Under the pieces are notes generated by a model. That model was given only the letters and a program-made list of their open reading frames with translations, did no database searches and was not told the DNA's origin. From NCBI GenBank assembly GCA_900771995.1, contig CAAGQC010000019.1:1-12764 (forward strand): 12,764 nucleotides of DNA, written 5' to 3'. Source of the stretch: Lachnospiraceae bacterium. GTDB lineage: Bacteria > Bacillota > Clostridia > Lachnospirales > Lachnospiraceae. Position 1 is the stretch's first letter. The number at the start of each line of letters is the position of its first letter. Below, piece after piece: positions 7,401-12,764 of this stretch. Made by a program: the position numbers and the translations under genes.

Positions 7401-7446
7401 GCTGGATATCGTAGAAGCCTACATTATGGTAGAAGTACCACGCTAA
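4441..7446 (+). CDS. infB: Translation initiation factor IF-2 with long disordered linker
   Basis: IF2 is the GTPase that places fMet-tRNA on the 30S subunit and promotes 50S joining. From ATG 4441 it is 1001 residues, long for the family because of its linker. Domains: first IF2_N (~1-50); a Lys/Ala/Glu-rich stretch (~55-100); a disordered region (~109-355) of Gln/Asn/Gly/Arg/Asp and Pro/Ala/Gln; a charged region (~358-415); second IF2_N (~425-476). The G domain carries GHVDHGKT (511-518), the GGITQHIGAY switch (535-544), DTPGH (557-561), NKID (611-614) and SAK (647-649). The beta-barrel, IF2 domain and C-terminal fMet-tRNA-binding barrel follow to the end. All G motifs are intact, so the protein should be active. 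Codons in the conserved part look optimised, as expected for a highly expressed gene. Confidence 0.98.
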   Translation: MAKIKVHELAKELELQSKDILSFLQEKGIEAKAAQSSLEEDAAALVRNSLGHKKAAQPAPAAEKEAPVKTESAKPAEEKAQEAKASEDSRSPEETKKKKKIIFVSNPQNSKMPGQRQGGQNGQGQRNAGGQRPNQGQGGRYQNNGYQNNSYNSRVQAQAPVRPIKPLTPPSPTPSVAMVPGNRGQQPVKKPQTQAPVKEQAAQNTAATQAPQVPQAAQPAQNTAQTRPADRPQNGNRDNRDNRQGGYNRDNRGQNDRGQGGYNRDNRDGNRDNRQGGYGQGNRDNRGQNGNRGGMGNGRPQGNGFNRQGRPGMEGGQGDRRGNGNGERGYGNNGRDQRGNGGSGNRFGDNRQNKGFAPEPAGKDLEKKREDEKRRFSQEKDNKRSKKDHIYEDEDALKNKPGRFIKPEKKKEEVQEEQIKVIVLPETITIKELAEKMKLQPAAIIKKLFLEGKVVTVNQEISYEDAENIAMEYDILCEKEVKVDVIEELLKEDEEKEEDLVERPPVICVMGHVDHGKTSLLDAIRKTNVTDREAGGITQHIGAYTVNVGDRKITFLDTPGHEAFTAMRMRGANATDIAILVVAADDGVMPQTVEAINHAKAAGVEIIVAVNKIDKPSANIDRVKQELAEYELIPEDWGGSTVFAPVSAKSGEGIDQLLDMILLTADIMELKANPKRKARGLVIEAELDKGRGPVATVLVQKGTLHVGDFISAGVAHGKVRAMIDDKGRRVKEAGPSTPVEILGLSDVPSAGEVFLAHDNDKTAKSYAETYLAQNKEKMLEETKGRMSLDDLFSQIQEGNLKELNLIVKADVQGSVEAVKQSLMKLSNEEVVVKCIHGGVGAINESDVSLASASNAIIIGFNVRPDATAKATAEREGVDVRLYKVIYQAIEDIEAAMKGMLDPVYEEKVIGHAEVRQIFKASAIGNIAGSYVLDGVFQRGCKVRITREGEQIYEGSLASLKRFKDDVKEVKAGYECGLVFEGFDKMQELDIVEAYIMVEVPR
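5140..5330 (+). repeat. Imperfect 45-48 bp coding repeat in the infB linker
   Basis: CAGGGCGG starts at 5170, 5215 (truncated) and 5263. Each copy is flanked by related CGTGACAAC/CGTGACAATCG and GGCCAGAAC blocks, so the period is 45-48 bases (15-16 residues). The coded units are variants of NRDNRQGGYNRDNRGQ (residues ~236-300). Copy-number change through replication slippage is plausible because every step stays in frame. Confidence 0.7.
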
Positions 7447-7526
7447 AGAGAACATCTAAGGCGTGAAAATACCACGCCTAAGATATTCTATAGCTTTAGC
7501 GGGAAGAATCGTTTAACGATTCTTCC
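7441..7526 (+). other. Structured infB-rbfA intergenic RNA (nested stems)
   Basis: Three stems fit in the spacer. CGCTAAAG (7441-7448) pairs with CTTTAGCG (7494-7501). Inside it AGGCGTG (7459-7465) pairs with CACGCCT (7473-7479). Immediately after it GGAAGAATCG (7502-7511) pairs with CGATTCTTCC (7517-7526) around the loop TTTAA. The first and third stems could stack end to end. No T-tract follows the last stem, so it is not a canonical terminator. Processing, mRNA stabilisation or control of rbfA translation are possible roles. Confidence 0.5.
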
Positions 7527-7567
7527 GGTGGCTTGGCTTTCGTTAGTTATTTTAAGAAGGAATAAGA

Positions 7568-7990
7568 ATGAGAAAGAATAGTGTGAAAAATACCCGTGTC
7601 AACGGGGAAGTGCAGCGCGTTCTGGCAGAGATCATCCGGGGCGGTCTTAAGGACCCCCGGATCAGTCCCTGGACCAGTGTAGTCGCTGTGGAAGTGGCAC
7701 CGGATCTGAAGAGCTGTAAGGCATGGATCAGTGTGCTGGGAGACGAGGAAACGAGAAAGTCTACCCTGCAGGGACTGAAGAGTGCCGAAGGCTTTATCCG
7801 CAGAGAACTGGCCCGTACCATCAATCTGCGTAACACTCCGGATATCACTTTTGTGATGGATCAGTCCATCGAATACGGTGTCAACATGTCCCATAAGATC
7901 GACGAAGTCATTGCTGCGGACGAACAGGCACAGAAGCCGGAAAATGGAATTGTGGAAACTACCGAAGAAACAGAGGAAGGTGACGAGTAA
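7568..7990 (+). CDS. rbfA: 30S ribosome-binding factor RbfA
   Basis: RbfA is a small KH-like protein that binds the 30S subunit near the 16S rRNA 5' end and is needed for late maturation and cold adaptation. The 140-residue product shows the family's hallmarks: an N-terminal helix with RVNGEVQRVLAEII, DPRISPWTSVVAVEVAPDLKSCKAWISVLG (~29-58) and LRNTPDITFVMDQSIEYG (~92-109). An acidic, probably disordered tail (~118-140) follows. ATG 7568 is preceded by AAGAAGG at 7554-7560 with a 7-base spacer. The ylxP (DUF503) gene that separates infB and rbfA in B. subtilis is missing; the spacer instead holds predicted RNA structure. The stop overlaps the nrnA start as TAATG, indicating coupled translation. 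Confidence 0.95.
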   Translation: MRKNSVKNTRVNGEVQRVLAEIIRGGLKDPRISPWTSVVAVEVAPDLKSCKAWISVLGDEETRKSTLQGLKSAEGFIRRELARTINLRNTPDITFVMDQSIEYGVNMSHKIDEVIAADEQAQKPENGIVETTEETEEGDE

Positions 7991-8946
7991 TGGATTTACG
8001 TAAAGAATGTCTGGGTGCGAAAAAAATCGGCATCAGCGGACATATTCGTCCGGACGGAGACTGTGTGGGCGTATGTCTGTCCTTACAGATGTATCTGCGT
8101 AAGCTCCTTCCCGAAGCGGAAGTTACCGTGTATCTGCAGAAGCCTTCCGAAGAGTTTTCCTATCTGAAGGGATACGATGAGATTCAGACAGAATGTCCGG
8201 ATCAGGATCCTTTTGATGTGTATTTTGCACTGGATTGCAGCGGAGACAGACTGGGAGACGCGGAAAAATATTTCCGGAATGCGAAAAAGAAGATCAATAT
8301 CGACCATCACATCAGCAACTCCGGCTGCGGCGATGTGAATCTGGTCCGCCCTGATGTGGGCAGCGCCTGTGAGGTACTGTATCATATCATGGATGTGGAA
8401 CTCATTGACAGGGACATTGCGGAAGCACTGTATACTGGCATCATCCACGATACCGGCGTGTTCCAGTATTCCAATACGACACCGGAGACGCTGCAGGCGG
8501 CAGCATTTCTGATCTCCTTCGGATTCAATTTCCCGAAGCTGATCGAGGAGAGCTTTTACCAGAAGACGTATCTGCAGACCCAGATCATGGGCAGAGCCCT
8601 GATGGAGAGCATCCGTTTCATGGATGGCCGCTGTATCGTAAGCATGGTGGACCGCAAGACCATGGAATTCTACAATGCGGTGCCGGGAGATCTGGACGGT
8701 ATTGTGAACCAGCTGCGGAATATCAAGGGCGTGGACTGTGCCATTTTCATGTATGAGACCAATGTATTGGAGTACAAGGTCAGCATGCGTTCCAATGAAA
8801 AGGTGGACGTGGCGAAGGTGGCATCCTTCTTCGGAGGCGGCGGACATGTACGTGCCGCAGGCTGCACCATGAAGGGAACCTTCCACGATTGCGTCAACAA
8901 TTTGTCACTGCACATCGATAAGCAACTGCGGGGAGAACAGGATTAA
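7990..8946 (+). CDS. nrnA: DHH/DHHA1 phosphoesterase NrnA (oligoribonuclease / pAp phosphatase)
   Basis: NrnA degrades 2-5 nt RNAs from the 5' or 3' end and, in B. subtilis, also hydrolyses 3'-phosphoadenosine 5'-phosphate to AMP. The 318-residue protein has the DHH domain metal motifs: HIRPDGD (His18, Asp22, Asp24), FALDCS (Asp82), IDHHIS (Asp105-His106-His107) and IIHDTGVFQYS (Asp154). It also has the C-terminal DHHA1 substrate-binding motif GGGGHVRAAG (282-291). Every expected metal ligand is present. The start overlaps the rbfA stop and the stop overlaps the truB start, both as TAATG, so the three genes are likely translated in a coupled way. The pAp activity is inferred from the family. 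This position between rbfA and truB is common in Clostridia. Confidence 0.93.
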   Translation: MDLRKECLGAKKIGISGHIRPDGDCVGVCLSLQMYLRKLLPEAEVTVYLQKPSEEFSYLKGYDEIQTECPDQDPFDVYFALDCSGDRLGDAEKYFRNAKKKINIDHHISNSGCGDVNLVRPDVGSACEVLYHIMDVELIDRDIAEALYTGIIHDTGVFQYSNTTPETLQAAAFLISFGFNFPKLIEESFYQKTYLQTQIMGRALMESIRFMDGRCIVSMVDRKTMEFYNAVPGDLDGIVNQLRNIKGVDCAIFMYETNVLEYKVSMRSNEKVDVAKVASFFGGGGHVRAAGCTMKGTFHDCVNNLSLHIDKQLRGEQD

Positions 8947-9860
8947 TGGACGGCATCATCAATGTATACAAGGAAGCGGGCTTTACCTCCCATGATGTGG
9001 TAGCCAAGCTTCGCGGGATCTGCCGGCAGAAAAAGATAGGGCACACAGGTACACTGGATCCACAGGCTACCGGTGTGCTCCCTGTATGTCTGGGGAGTGC
9101 TACCAGAGCCTGTGAAATGCTGACGGACAGAACCAAGGAATATGTGGCGGAACTGCTGCTGGGACAGATCACGGATACCCAGGACACCACAGGAACCGTT
9201 CTGGAAGAGCGGGAAGTGACTGTGAGCGAAGCGCAGGTGCGGGATGTGATTGCCGGCTTTGTCGGCGGCTATGACCAGATCCCGCCCATGTATTCCGCCC
9301 TGAAAGTCAACGGGAAAAAGCTCTACGAACTGGCCAGAGCGGGCAAGGAAGTGGAACGTCAGGCAAGACATGTGGATCTGCCGGCTATCGAGATTCTGGA
9401 ATTGAAGCTTCCGGTGGTAAAGTTCCGTGTGGAATGTTCCAAAGGAACCTATATCCGCAGTCTCTGCGCCGATATCGGAGAAAGACTTGGCTGCGGCGGC
9501 ACCATGCAGAGCCTGGTCCGCACCAGAGTCGGGGAATTCCGGCTGCAGGATGCGTTGACGCTGGCACAGCTGCAGGAACTTCGGAACACGGACAGGCTGG
9601 AGGAGGCACTGCTTCCCACAGACCGTATTTTTGCGGATTTTCCGCTGCTGCATGTGCAGGAAAAGTGGCGGAAACTGATCGATAACGGGAATGCCTTTTA
9701 TCCGGGGCAGACCATAGAGCAGACTACTTATCTGCCAGGAGAGTGGGTGCGGGTCTACAGAGAGGATGACAGTTTCGTGGGCATTTATGCGTATGACGGG
9801 ACGAAAGAATGGTACAAGCCCGTGAAGATATTCCCAGGTACAACGGTTTCGGGACATTAG
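8946..9860 (+). CDS. truB: tRNA pseudouridine(55) synthase TruB
   Basis: TruB converts U55 in the T-loop of tRNA into pseudouridine and also acts as a tRNA chaperone. The 304-residue product starts MDGIINVYKEAGFTSHDVV and carries the catalytic motif GHTGTLDPQATGVL with the nucleophile Asp38. Further family blocks include the KEYVAELLLGQITDTQDTTG substrate-binding segment (~62-81), PPMYSALKVNGKKLYELAR (~113-131) and VECSKGTYIRSLCADIG (~162-178). The C-terminal ~80 residues fit a PUA-like/TruB_C region. ATG 8946 overlaps the nrnA stop, which both sets the start and suggests coupling. Ribosome-associated tRNA modification fits the operon's translation theme. Confidence 0.96.
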   Translation: MDGIINVYKEAGFTSHDVVAKLRGICRQKKIGHTGTLDPQATGVLPVCLGSATRACEMLTDRTKEYVAELLLGQITDTQDTTGTVLEEREVTVSEAQVRDVIAGFVGGYDQIPPMYSALKVNGKKLYELARAGKEVERQARHVDLPAIEILELKLPVVKFRVECSKGTYIRSLCADIGERLGCGGTMQSLVRTRVGEFRLQDALTLAQLQELRNTDRLEEALLPTDRIFADFPLLHVQEKWRKLIDNGNAFYPGQTIEQTTYLPGEWVRVYREDDSFVGIYAYDGTKEWYKPVKIFPGTTVSGH

Positions 9861-9887
9861 ACGAACGTTTTACCTGTACAACAGAAA

Positions 9888-9893
9888 GCAGGA
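9888..9893 (+). promoter_or_regulatory. ribF ribosome binding site
   Basis: GCAGGA sits 7 bases before the TTG start at 9901. No ATG or GTG start occurs upstream in the frame that would match the family start. Confidence 0.6.
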
Positions 9894-9900
9894 AATAAAC

Positions 9901-10812
9901 TTGGAAATCATTGCAGGAACAACAGACTTTTATCTGGAAAAAGATACAGCGGTAGCCATCGGTAAATTTGACGGCGTCCATCTGGGCCACAGAAGACTTC
10001 TGGAAGAGATCCTTGGCCGGAAAAAGAACGGACTGGCGGCATGCGTGTTCACTTTTGACCCTACACCGGCGGTGCTGTTCGGCCTGTCCGACGGCAAGGA
10101 ACTGACCACCAGAGAGGAAAAAAGACACCTGTTTGAGCGCCTGGGGATCGATATTCTGATCGAATTCCCCCTGACAAAGGAAACGGCAGCCACAGAGCCG
10201 GAGCGTTTTGCGACAGAGATTCTGGCCAAGCAGATGAATACCCGTTTTGTGGCGGCCGGTGAAGATCTGTCTTTTGGAAAAAACGGCGCGGGCAATGCCG
10301 AACTTCTGGAGAAAATGGCTCCACAGCTGGGCTTCTGCGTCCAGACCATAGAGAAGATCGAAGTGAACGGCATCGAAGTCAGTTCCACCTACATCCGTAA
10401 GCTGGTGGAAGAAGGCCGGATGGAAGAAGCCGAAAAAATGCTGGGAATGCCCTACACCTTAGTGGGAACGGTGGAGCATGGCAATCATATCGGCCATACC
10501 CTGGGATTCCCCACGGTGAATCTGCTGCCTCCCGCAGGCAAGCTTCTGCCTCCCAACGGAGTCTACTATGCGGCAGTGCGCCATAATGGAAGGGTCTACA
10601 AGGCAATCAGCAATGTGGGAACCAAACCGACCGTCTCCGAGGAGAAAGTAATGGGTGTGGAATCCTATCTGTACAATTTTGACCAGGATATCTACGGGCA
10701 GGAGATCGAAGTGGCATTAAAAAGCTTCCGCCGTCCGGAACGCAGATTTGCCTCTCTGGAGGAACTGAAAAAACAGCTGGATCTGGATATTGCGGATGGT
10801 CGAAATGCGTAA
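9901..10812 (+). CDS. ribF: Bifunctional riboflavin kinase / FAD synthetase RibF
   Basis: RibF phosphorylates riboflavin to FMN and adenylates FMN to FAD. The 303-residue protein begins at TTG 9901. The N-terminal adenylyltransferase domain (~1-165) has GKFDGVHLGHRRLL, FTFDPTP and SSTYIRKLVEEGRMEEAEKMLG. The C-terminal kinase domain (~180-303) has LGFPTVNL, PNGVYYAAV, AISNVGTKPTV and ESYLYNFDQDIYG. The usual GRxLGFPTANL core is present with slight variation (HIGHTLGFPTVNL), as often in Clostridia. It follows truB after 40 bases with no promoter or strong terminator visible, so it is probably the last gene of the rimP operon. It may supply flavin cofactor for redox enzymes such as the oxidoreductase upstream of the hydrogenase, but they are not linked by any regulation that I can see. 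No FMN riboswitch is seen upstream. Confidence 0.94.
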   Translation: MEIIAGTTDFYLEKDTAVAIGKFDGVHLGHRRLLEEILGRKKNGLAACVFTFDPTPAVLFGLSDGKELTTREEKRHLFERLGIDILIEFPLTKETAATEPERFATEILAKQMNTRFVAAGEDLSFGKNGAGNAELLEKMAPQLGFCVQTIEKIEVNGIEVSSTYIRKLVEEGRMEEAEKMLGMPYTLVGTVEHGNHIGHTLGFPTVNLLPPAGKLLPPNGVYYAAVRHNGRVYKAISNVGTKPTVSEEKVMGVESYLYNFDQDIYGQEIEVALKSFRRPERRFASLEELKKQLDLDIADGRNA

Positions 10813-10819
10813 GAATTCT

Positions 10820-10840
10820 GCTGTTTTGTGCAAAAACGGC
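10820..10840 (+). other. Weak hairpin after ribF
   Basis: GCTGTTTT (10820-10827) can pair with AAAACGGC (10833-10840), with one G-T pair and loop GTGCA. No T-tract follows on this strand, so it is only a weak candidate for the operon's 3' end. Confidence 0.3.
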
Positions 10841-10848
10841 GAAAAAGC

Positions 10849-10884
10849 GTAAAATTATGTAAAGAAAAGTAAAAGAAAAGTAAA
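10849..10884 (-). promoter_or_regulatory. Phased GTAAA/TTTAC repeat array (candidate Pho box)
   Basis: GTAAA starts at 10849, 10859, 10869 and 10880, that is spacings of 10, 10 and 11 bases. Each is TTTAC on the other strand, giving hexamers TTTACG, TTTACA, TTTACT and TTTACT. Within this, AAAGAAAAGTA is an exact 11-bp tandem (10861-10882). The array ends 8 bases before the -35 of the next gene. PhoP boxes of B. subtilis are TT(A/C/T)A(C/T)A hexamers with about 11-base spacing, so a PhoP-type site is a reasonable guess, supported by the phosphate transporter downstream. An A-tract UP-like element is the main alternative. Confidence 0.45.
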
Positions 10885-10891
10885 ATATTCA

Positions 10892-10920
10892 TTGCAAGTT
10901 TTTAATCTATCTCGTAAAAT
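10892..10920 (+). promoter_or_regulatory. Promoter of the Na+/phosphate cotransporter gene
   Basis: TTGCAA (10892-10897) and TAAAAT (10915-10920) are separated by exactly 17 bases. The -10 matches at 5 of 6 positions and the -35 at 4 of 6, which fits an activated promoter. Transcription would start near 10927, leaving a leader of ~80 bases. Confidence 0.6.
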
Positions 10921-10933
10921 ATATTCTGGATTG

Positions 10934-10981
10934 TTTTTGTAAGAATAATTTGAGAATGATTGTTTTGGTTTTTTTGTAAGA
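10934..10981 (+). repeat. Direct repeat in the cotransporter leader
   Basis: TTTTTGTAAGA occurs exactly at 10934-10944 and 10971-10981, 37 bases apart, each followed by A/G-A-A-T-like sequence. It lies in the 5' leader. Low-complexity T-tracts make chance possible; a duplicated protein- or RNA-binding site is an alternative. Confidence 0.4.
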
Positions 10982-11008
10982 GAATCAAGAGAGATTGAGG
11001 GATTAAAA

Positions 11009-12661
11009 ATGAGTTTTGGAACAATATTGACAATGGCTGGAGGTCTGGGACTGTTTCTGTTCGGAATGGAGTTGATGAGTGATTCCATCGAGAAGGTAGC
11101 GGGTGCCAGACTTCGTCGTATTCTGGAAATCTTTACCACCAACCGTTTCATGGGCATGATCGTAGGTATTATTTTTACCGGTATCATCCAGTCTTCCTCG
11201 GCCTGTACGGTCATGGTCGTCAGCTTCGTTAACTCCGGTCTGATGAATCTGTATCAGGCGGCGGGCGTTATCCTCGGTGCCAATATCGGTACCACGATCA
11301 CTTCACAGCTGGTATCTTTTAATTTATCGAAAATAGCACCGCTGATCCTGTTGGTGGGTGTGGTCGTGATGATGTTCACGAAGAAAGAAAAAGTCCGTAA
11401 GGTGGCGGAAGTAGTCGTGGGTTTCGGTATTCTGTTTGTGGGTCTGAGCACCATGTCCCAGGCGATGGCGAACATGAAGAACGAGCCGCAGGTGGTAAAT
11501 CTGCTGATGTCACTGAAGAATCCGTTCTTAGCCACTCTGATGGGATTTGCCCTGACTGCCATTATTCAGAGTTCCTCCGTTACGGTCAGTATCGTATTAC
11601 TGTTAGCTAATCAGGATCTGCTGCCGTTACCCATTACATTGTACATTATTCTGGGATGTAACATCGGTGCCTGCGCTACCGCAATGTTAGCTTCCATGAC
11701 CGGTAAAAAAGATGCGAAGAGAGCAGCACTGATCCATCTGCTGTTCAATATCATCGGTACGGTTATTATCTACATTGCCCTGTTTGTGGCAGGAGACCAG
11801 ATCGTAGAACTGATCAAGTCCATTTCCGCAGACAACGGTCGATTCGTGGCAAATGCCCACACCCTGATCAAGATCACGCAGGTAATCCTGCTGTTCCCGT
11901 TCACCGGCTGGCTGGTAAAGATGACTTACCTGATCGTTCCCGGCGAGGATCAGAAGGTCGGTTACAGAGAGAGCTATCAGCTGAAATACATCGGCGACAA
12001 GGTAGTGTTCAACCCCGCTACCGCAGTGGTAGAGGTTATCAAGGAGCTGGAACGTATGGCTTCCCTCGCAGAGGAGAACTTAAACCGTGCCATGAATGCC
12101 CTGATCACGTTGGATGAAGAGGATATCGAGGAAGTCTACGAGGTGGAGAAAAATATCAACTTCCTGAACCACGCCATCACGGACTATCTGGTGAAGATCA
12201 ACCAGACCACACTGCCCATCGAAGACCTGAACAGTCTGGGTGCCCTGTTCCATGTGGTGAACGATATCGAGCGTATCGGCGACCATGCGGAGAATGTGGC
12301 GGATGCTGCAAGACAGCGTAAGGAAGAGGGCATCTCCATCAGTAAGGAAGCCCAGAAGGAACTGGGAGACATGCTGGAGATGGTCAACAAGATCATCCGT
12401 TATGCTGTAGAAATGTTCGCCAGGAGCGATGAGTCCCATATGCAGGAGATCGTTACCCTGGAGGATCAGGTGGACGAGAAGGAGAGAGAGCTTCAGAGGA
12501 AGCATGTAGAGCGCCTGACCAAGGGAGAGTGTTCCCCTGAAGCCGGCATGATCTTCTCCGATATCGTATCCGGACTGGAGAGAGTAGCCGACCACGCCAC
12601 CAACATCGCCTTCGCCATCACCTCCGAAGAGGATGCCGAAGACGGAGATATCAAGCGATAA
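11009..12661 (+). CDS. Na+/phosphate cotransporter (Na/Pi-II-related) with C-terminal PhoU-like domain
   Basis: This 550-residue membrane protein probably moves inorganic phosphate with Na+. The N-terminal ~310 residues are hydrophobic with about eight or more membrane segments. They show the internal duplication of the PF02690 family: QSSS motifs at 61-64 and 187-190, each followed by a GANIGTT-like motif (90-96 and 216-222). The C-terminal ~210 residues match PhoU, with ERIGDHAENVAD (421-432) and ERVADHATNIA (524-534) helical motifs that bind metal in PhoU proteins. The domain is probably regulatory. ATG 11009 has GAGGGA (10997-11002) 6 bases upstream. The gene is a separate unit with its own promoter. 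Some homologues act in phosphate efflux, so transport direction is not certain. Confidence 0.92.
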   Translation: MSFGTILTMAGGLGLFLFGMELMSDSIEKVAGARLRRILEIFTTNRFMGMIVGIIFTGIIQSSSACTVMVVSFVNSGLMNLYQAAGVILGANIGTTITSQLVSFNLSKIAPLILLVGVVVMMFTKKEKVRKVAEVVVGFGILFVGLSTMSQAMANMKNEPQVVNLLMSLKNPFLATLMGFALTAIIQSSSVTVSIVLLLANQDLLPLPITLYIILGCNIGACATAMLASMTGKKDAKRAALIHLLFNIIGTVIIYIALFVAGDQIVELIKSISADNGRFVANAHTLIKITQVILLFPFTGWLVKMTYLIVPGEDQKVGYRESYQLKYIGDKVVFNPATAVVEVIKELERMASLAEENLNRAMNALITLDEEDIEEVYEVEKNINFLNHAITDYLVKINQTTLPIEDLNSLGALFHVVNDIERIGDHAENVADAARQRKEEGISISKEAQKELGDMLEMVNKIIRYAVEMFARSDESHMQEIVTLEDQVDEKERELQRKHVERLTKGECSPEAGMIFSDIVSGLERVADHATNIAFAITSEEDAEDGDIKR

Positions 12662-12764
12662 TAAAATGGAAAGTTAGTGGAACGCCCCCGTAGCCCGCAT
12701 TGGGGGTAAGGCCATCAGACCCGCTTTCGCTTCGGAAGCAGAGCGTAGCGGTACATAAGCGAGG
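12662..12764. repeat. Non-coding palindrome-rich stretch at the window end (possible REP-like repeat)
   Basis: CCCCC (12685-12689) and GGGGG (12702-12706) can form a stem with a 12-base loop. Further on CCGCT (12721-12725) pairs with AGCGG (12747-12751), enclosing GCTT-CGG-AAGC (12729-12739) and further CGCT/AGCG pairings. AAGCG/CGCTT-type words recur four or more times in 40 bases. No coding frame or T-tract is visible. It could be a dispersed repeat or the beginning of a structured RNA cut off by the window. Confidence 0.4.

Noticed and set aside
5755..7455. Long open frame of 566 codons on the - strand
   Set aside because: It lies wholly antisense to infB, whose G-domain motifs are certain. 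Its translation has no recognisable family features and the frame results from codon bias on the + strand.
8943..9857. 304-codon - strand frame exactly opposite truB
   Set aside because: truB has all catalytic motifs on the + strand and the antisense translation has no family signature.
9861..9900. FMN riboswitch or promoter before ribF
   Set aside because: The 40-base gap is too short for an FMN riboswitch and no -35/-10 pair is visible; ribF is read through from truB.
10951..10965. Fur-box-like sequence TGAGAATGATTGTTT in the cotransporter leader
   Set aside because: It matches only about 10 of 14 informative positions of the Fur 7-1-7 consensus, the second arm is poor, and the region is AT-rich so chance matches are expected.
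1..12764. CRISPR array, tRNA, rRNA, insertion sequence or prophage genes
   Set aside because: No regular spacer-repeat array, cloverleaf, rRNA core sequence, transposase or phage-like protein was seen on either strand.

Overview
The window looks like a low-redundancy chromosomal segment of an anaerobic Clostridia-type Firmicute, most likely a Lachnospiraceae relative. This is inferred from gene content and style: an [FeFe] hydrogenase, strong AGGAGG-type ribosome binding sites, TTG starts, a rimP-nusA-ylxR-ylxQ-infB-rbfA-nrnA-truB-ribF order, a NusA without C-terminal acidic repeat domains, and a moderate GC content. No species can be named from the sequence alone. Every gene is on the + strand.

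Region 1 (1-1982) is the end of a hydrogen-metabolism operon. The last ~69 codons of an FAD/Fe-S oxidoreductase-like protein are followed 15 bases later by a complete multi-cluster [FeFe] hydrogenase catalytic subunit. Region 2 (1983-2188) is the control region between operons. It holds a hairpin without a T-tract, a near-consensus sigma-A promoter (TTGACA, 17 bases, TATACT) with a palindrome over its -10, and a leader with a terminator-like hairpin that may attenuate transcription.

Region 3 (2189-10812) is the conserved transcription/translation operon. RimP and RbfA mature the 30S subunit, NusA tunes pausing, termination and antitermination, RnpM (YlxR) and YlxQ are small RNA-binding proteins, IF2 (infB) brings initiator tRNA to the ribosome, NrnA degrades nanoRNA and pAp, TruB makes Psi55 in tRNA, and RibF makes FMN and FAD. 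Most junctions are tight or overlapping. The exception is a 121-base infB-rbfA spacer that can fold into several stems and lacks the ylxP gene found there in Bacillus. IF2 carries an unusually long disordered linker rich in N, R, G, Q and D with imperfect internal repeats.

Region 4 (10813-12764) is a separate transcription unit. An AT-rich intergenic region has four helically phased GTAAA (TTTAC on the other strand) repeats just upstream of a good promoter, followed by a Na+/phosphate cotransporter-PhoU fusion gene. The array resembles a Pho-box arrangement, which would fit the gene's role. The last ~100 bases are non-coding and palindrome-rich, possibly a dispersed REP-like repeat or the start of a structured element.

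Overall this is mostly core housekeeping sequence. I found no convincing undescribed multi-gene system. The observations most worth checking are the candidate Pho-box array, the rimP leader (hairpin, possible pseudoknot and short upstream ORF), the structured infB-rbfA spacer, the IF2 linker, and the hydrogenase's oxidoreductase partner.
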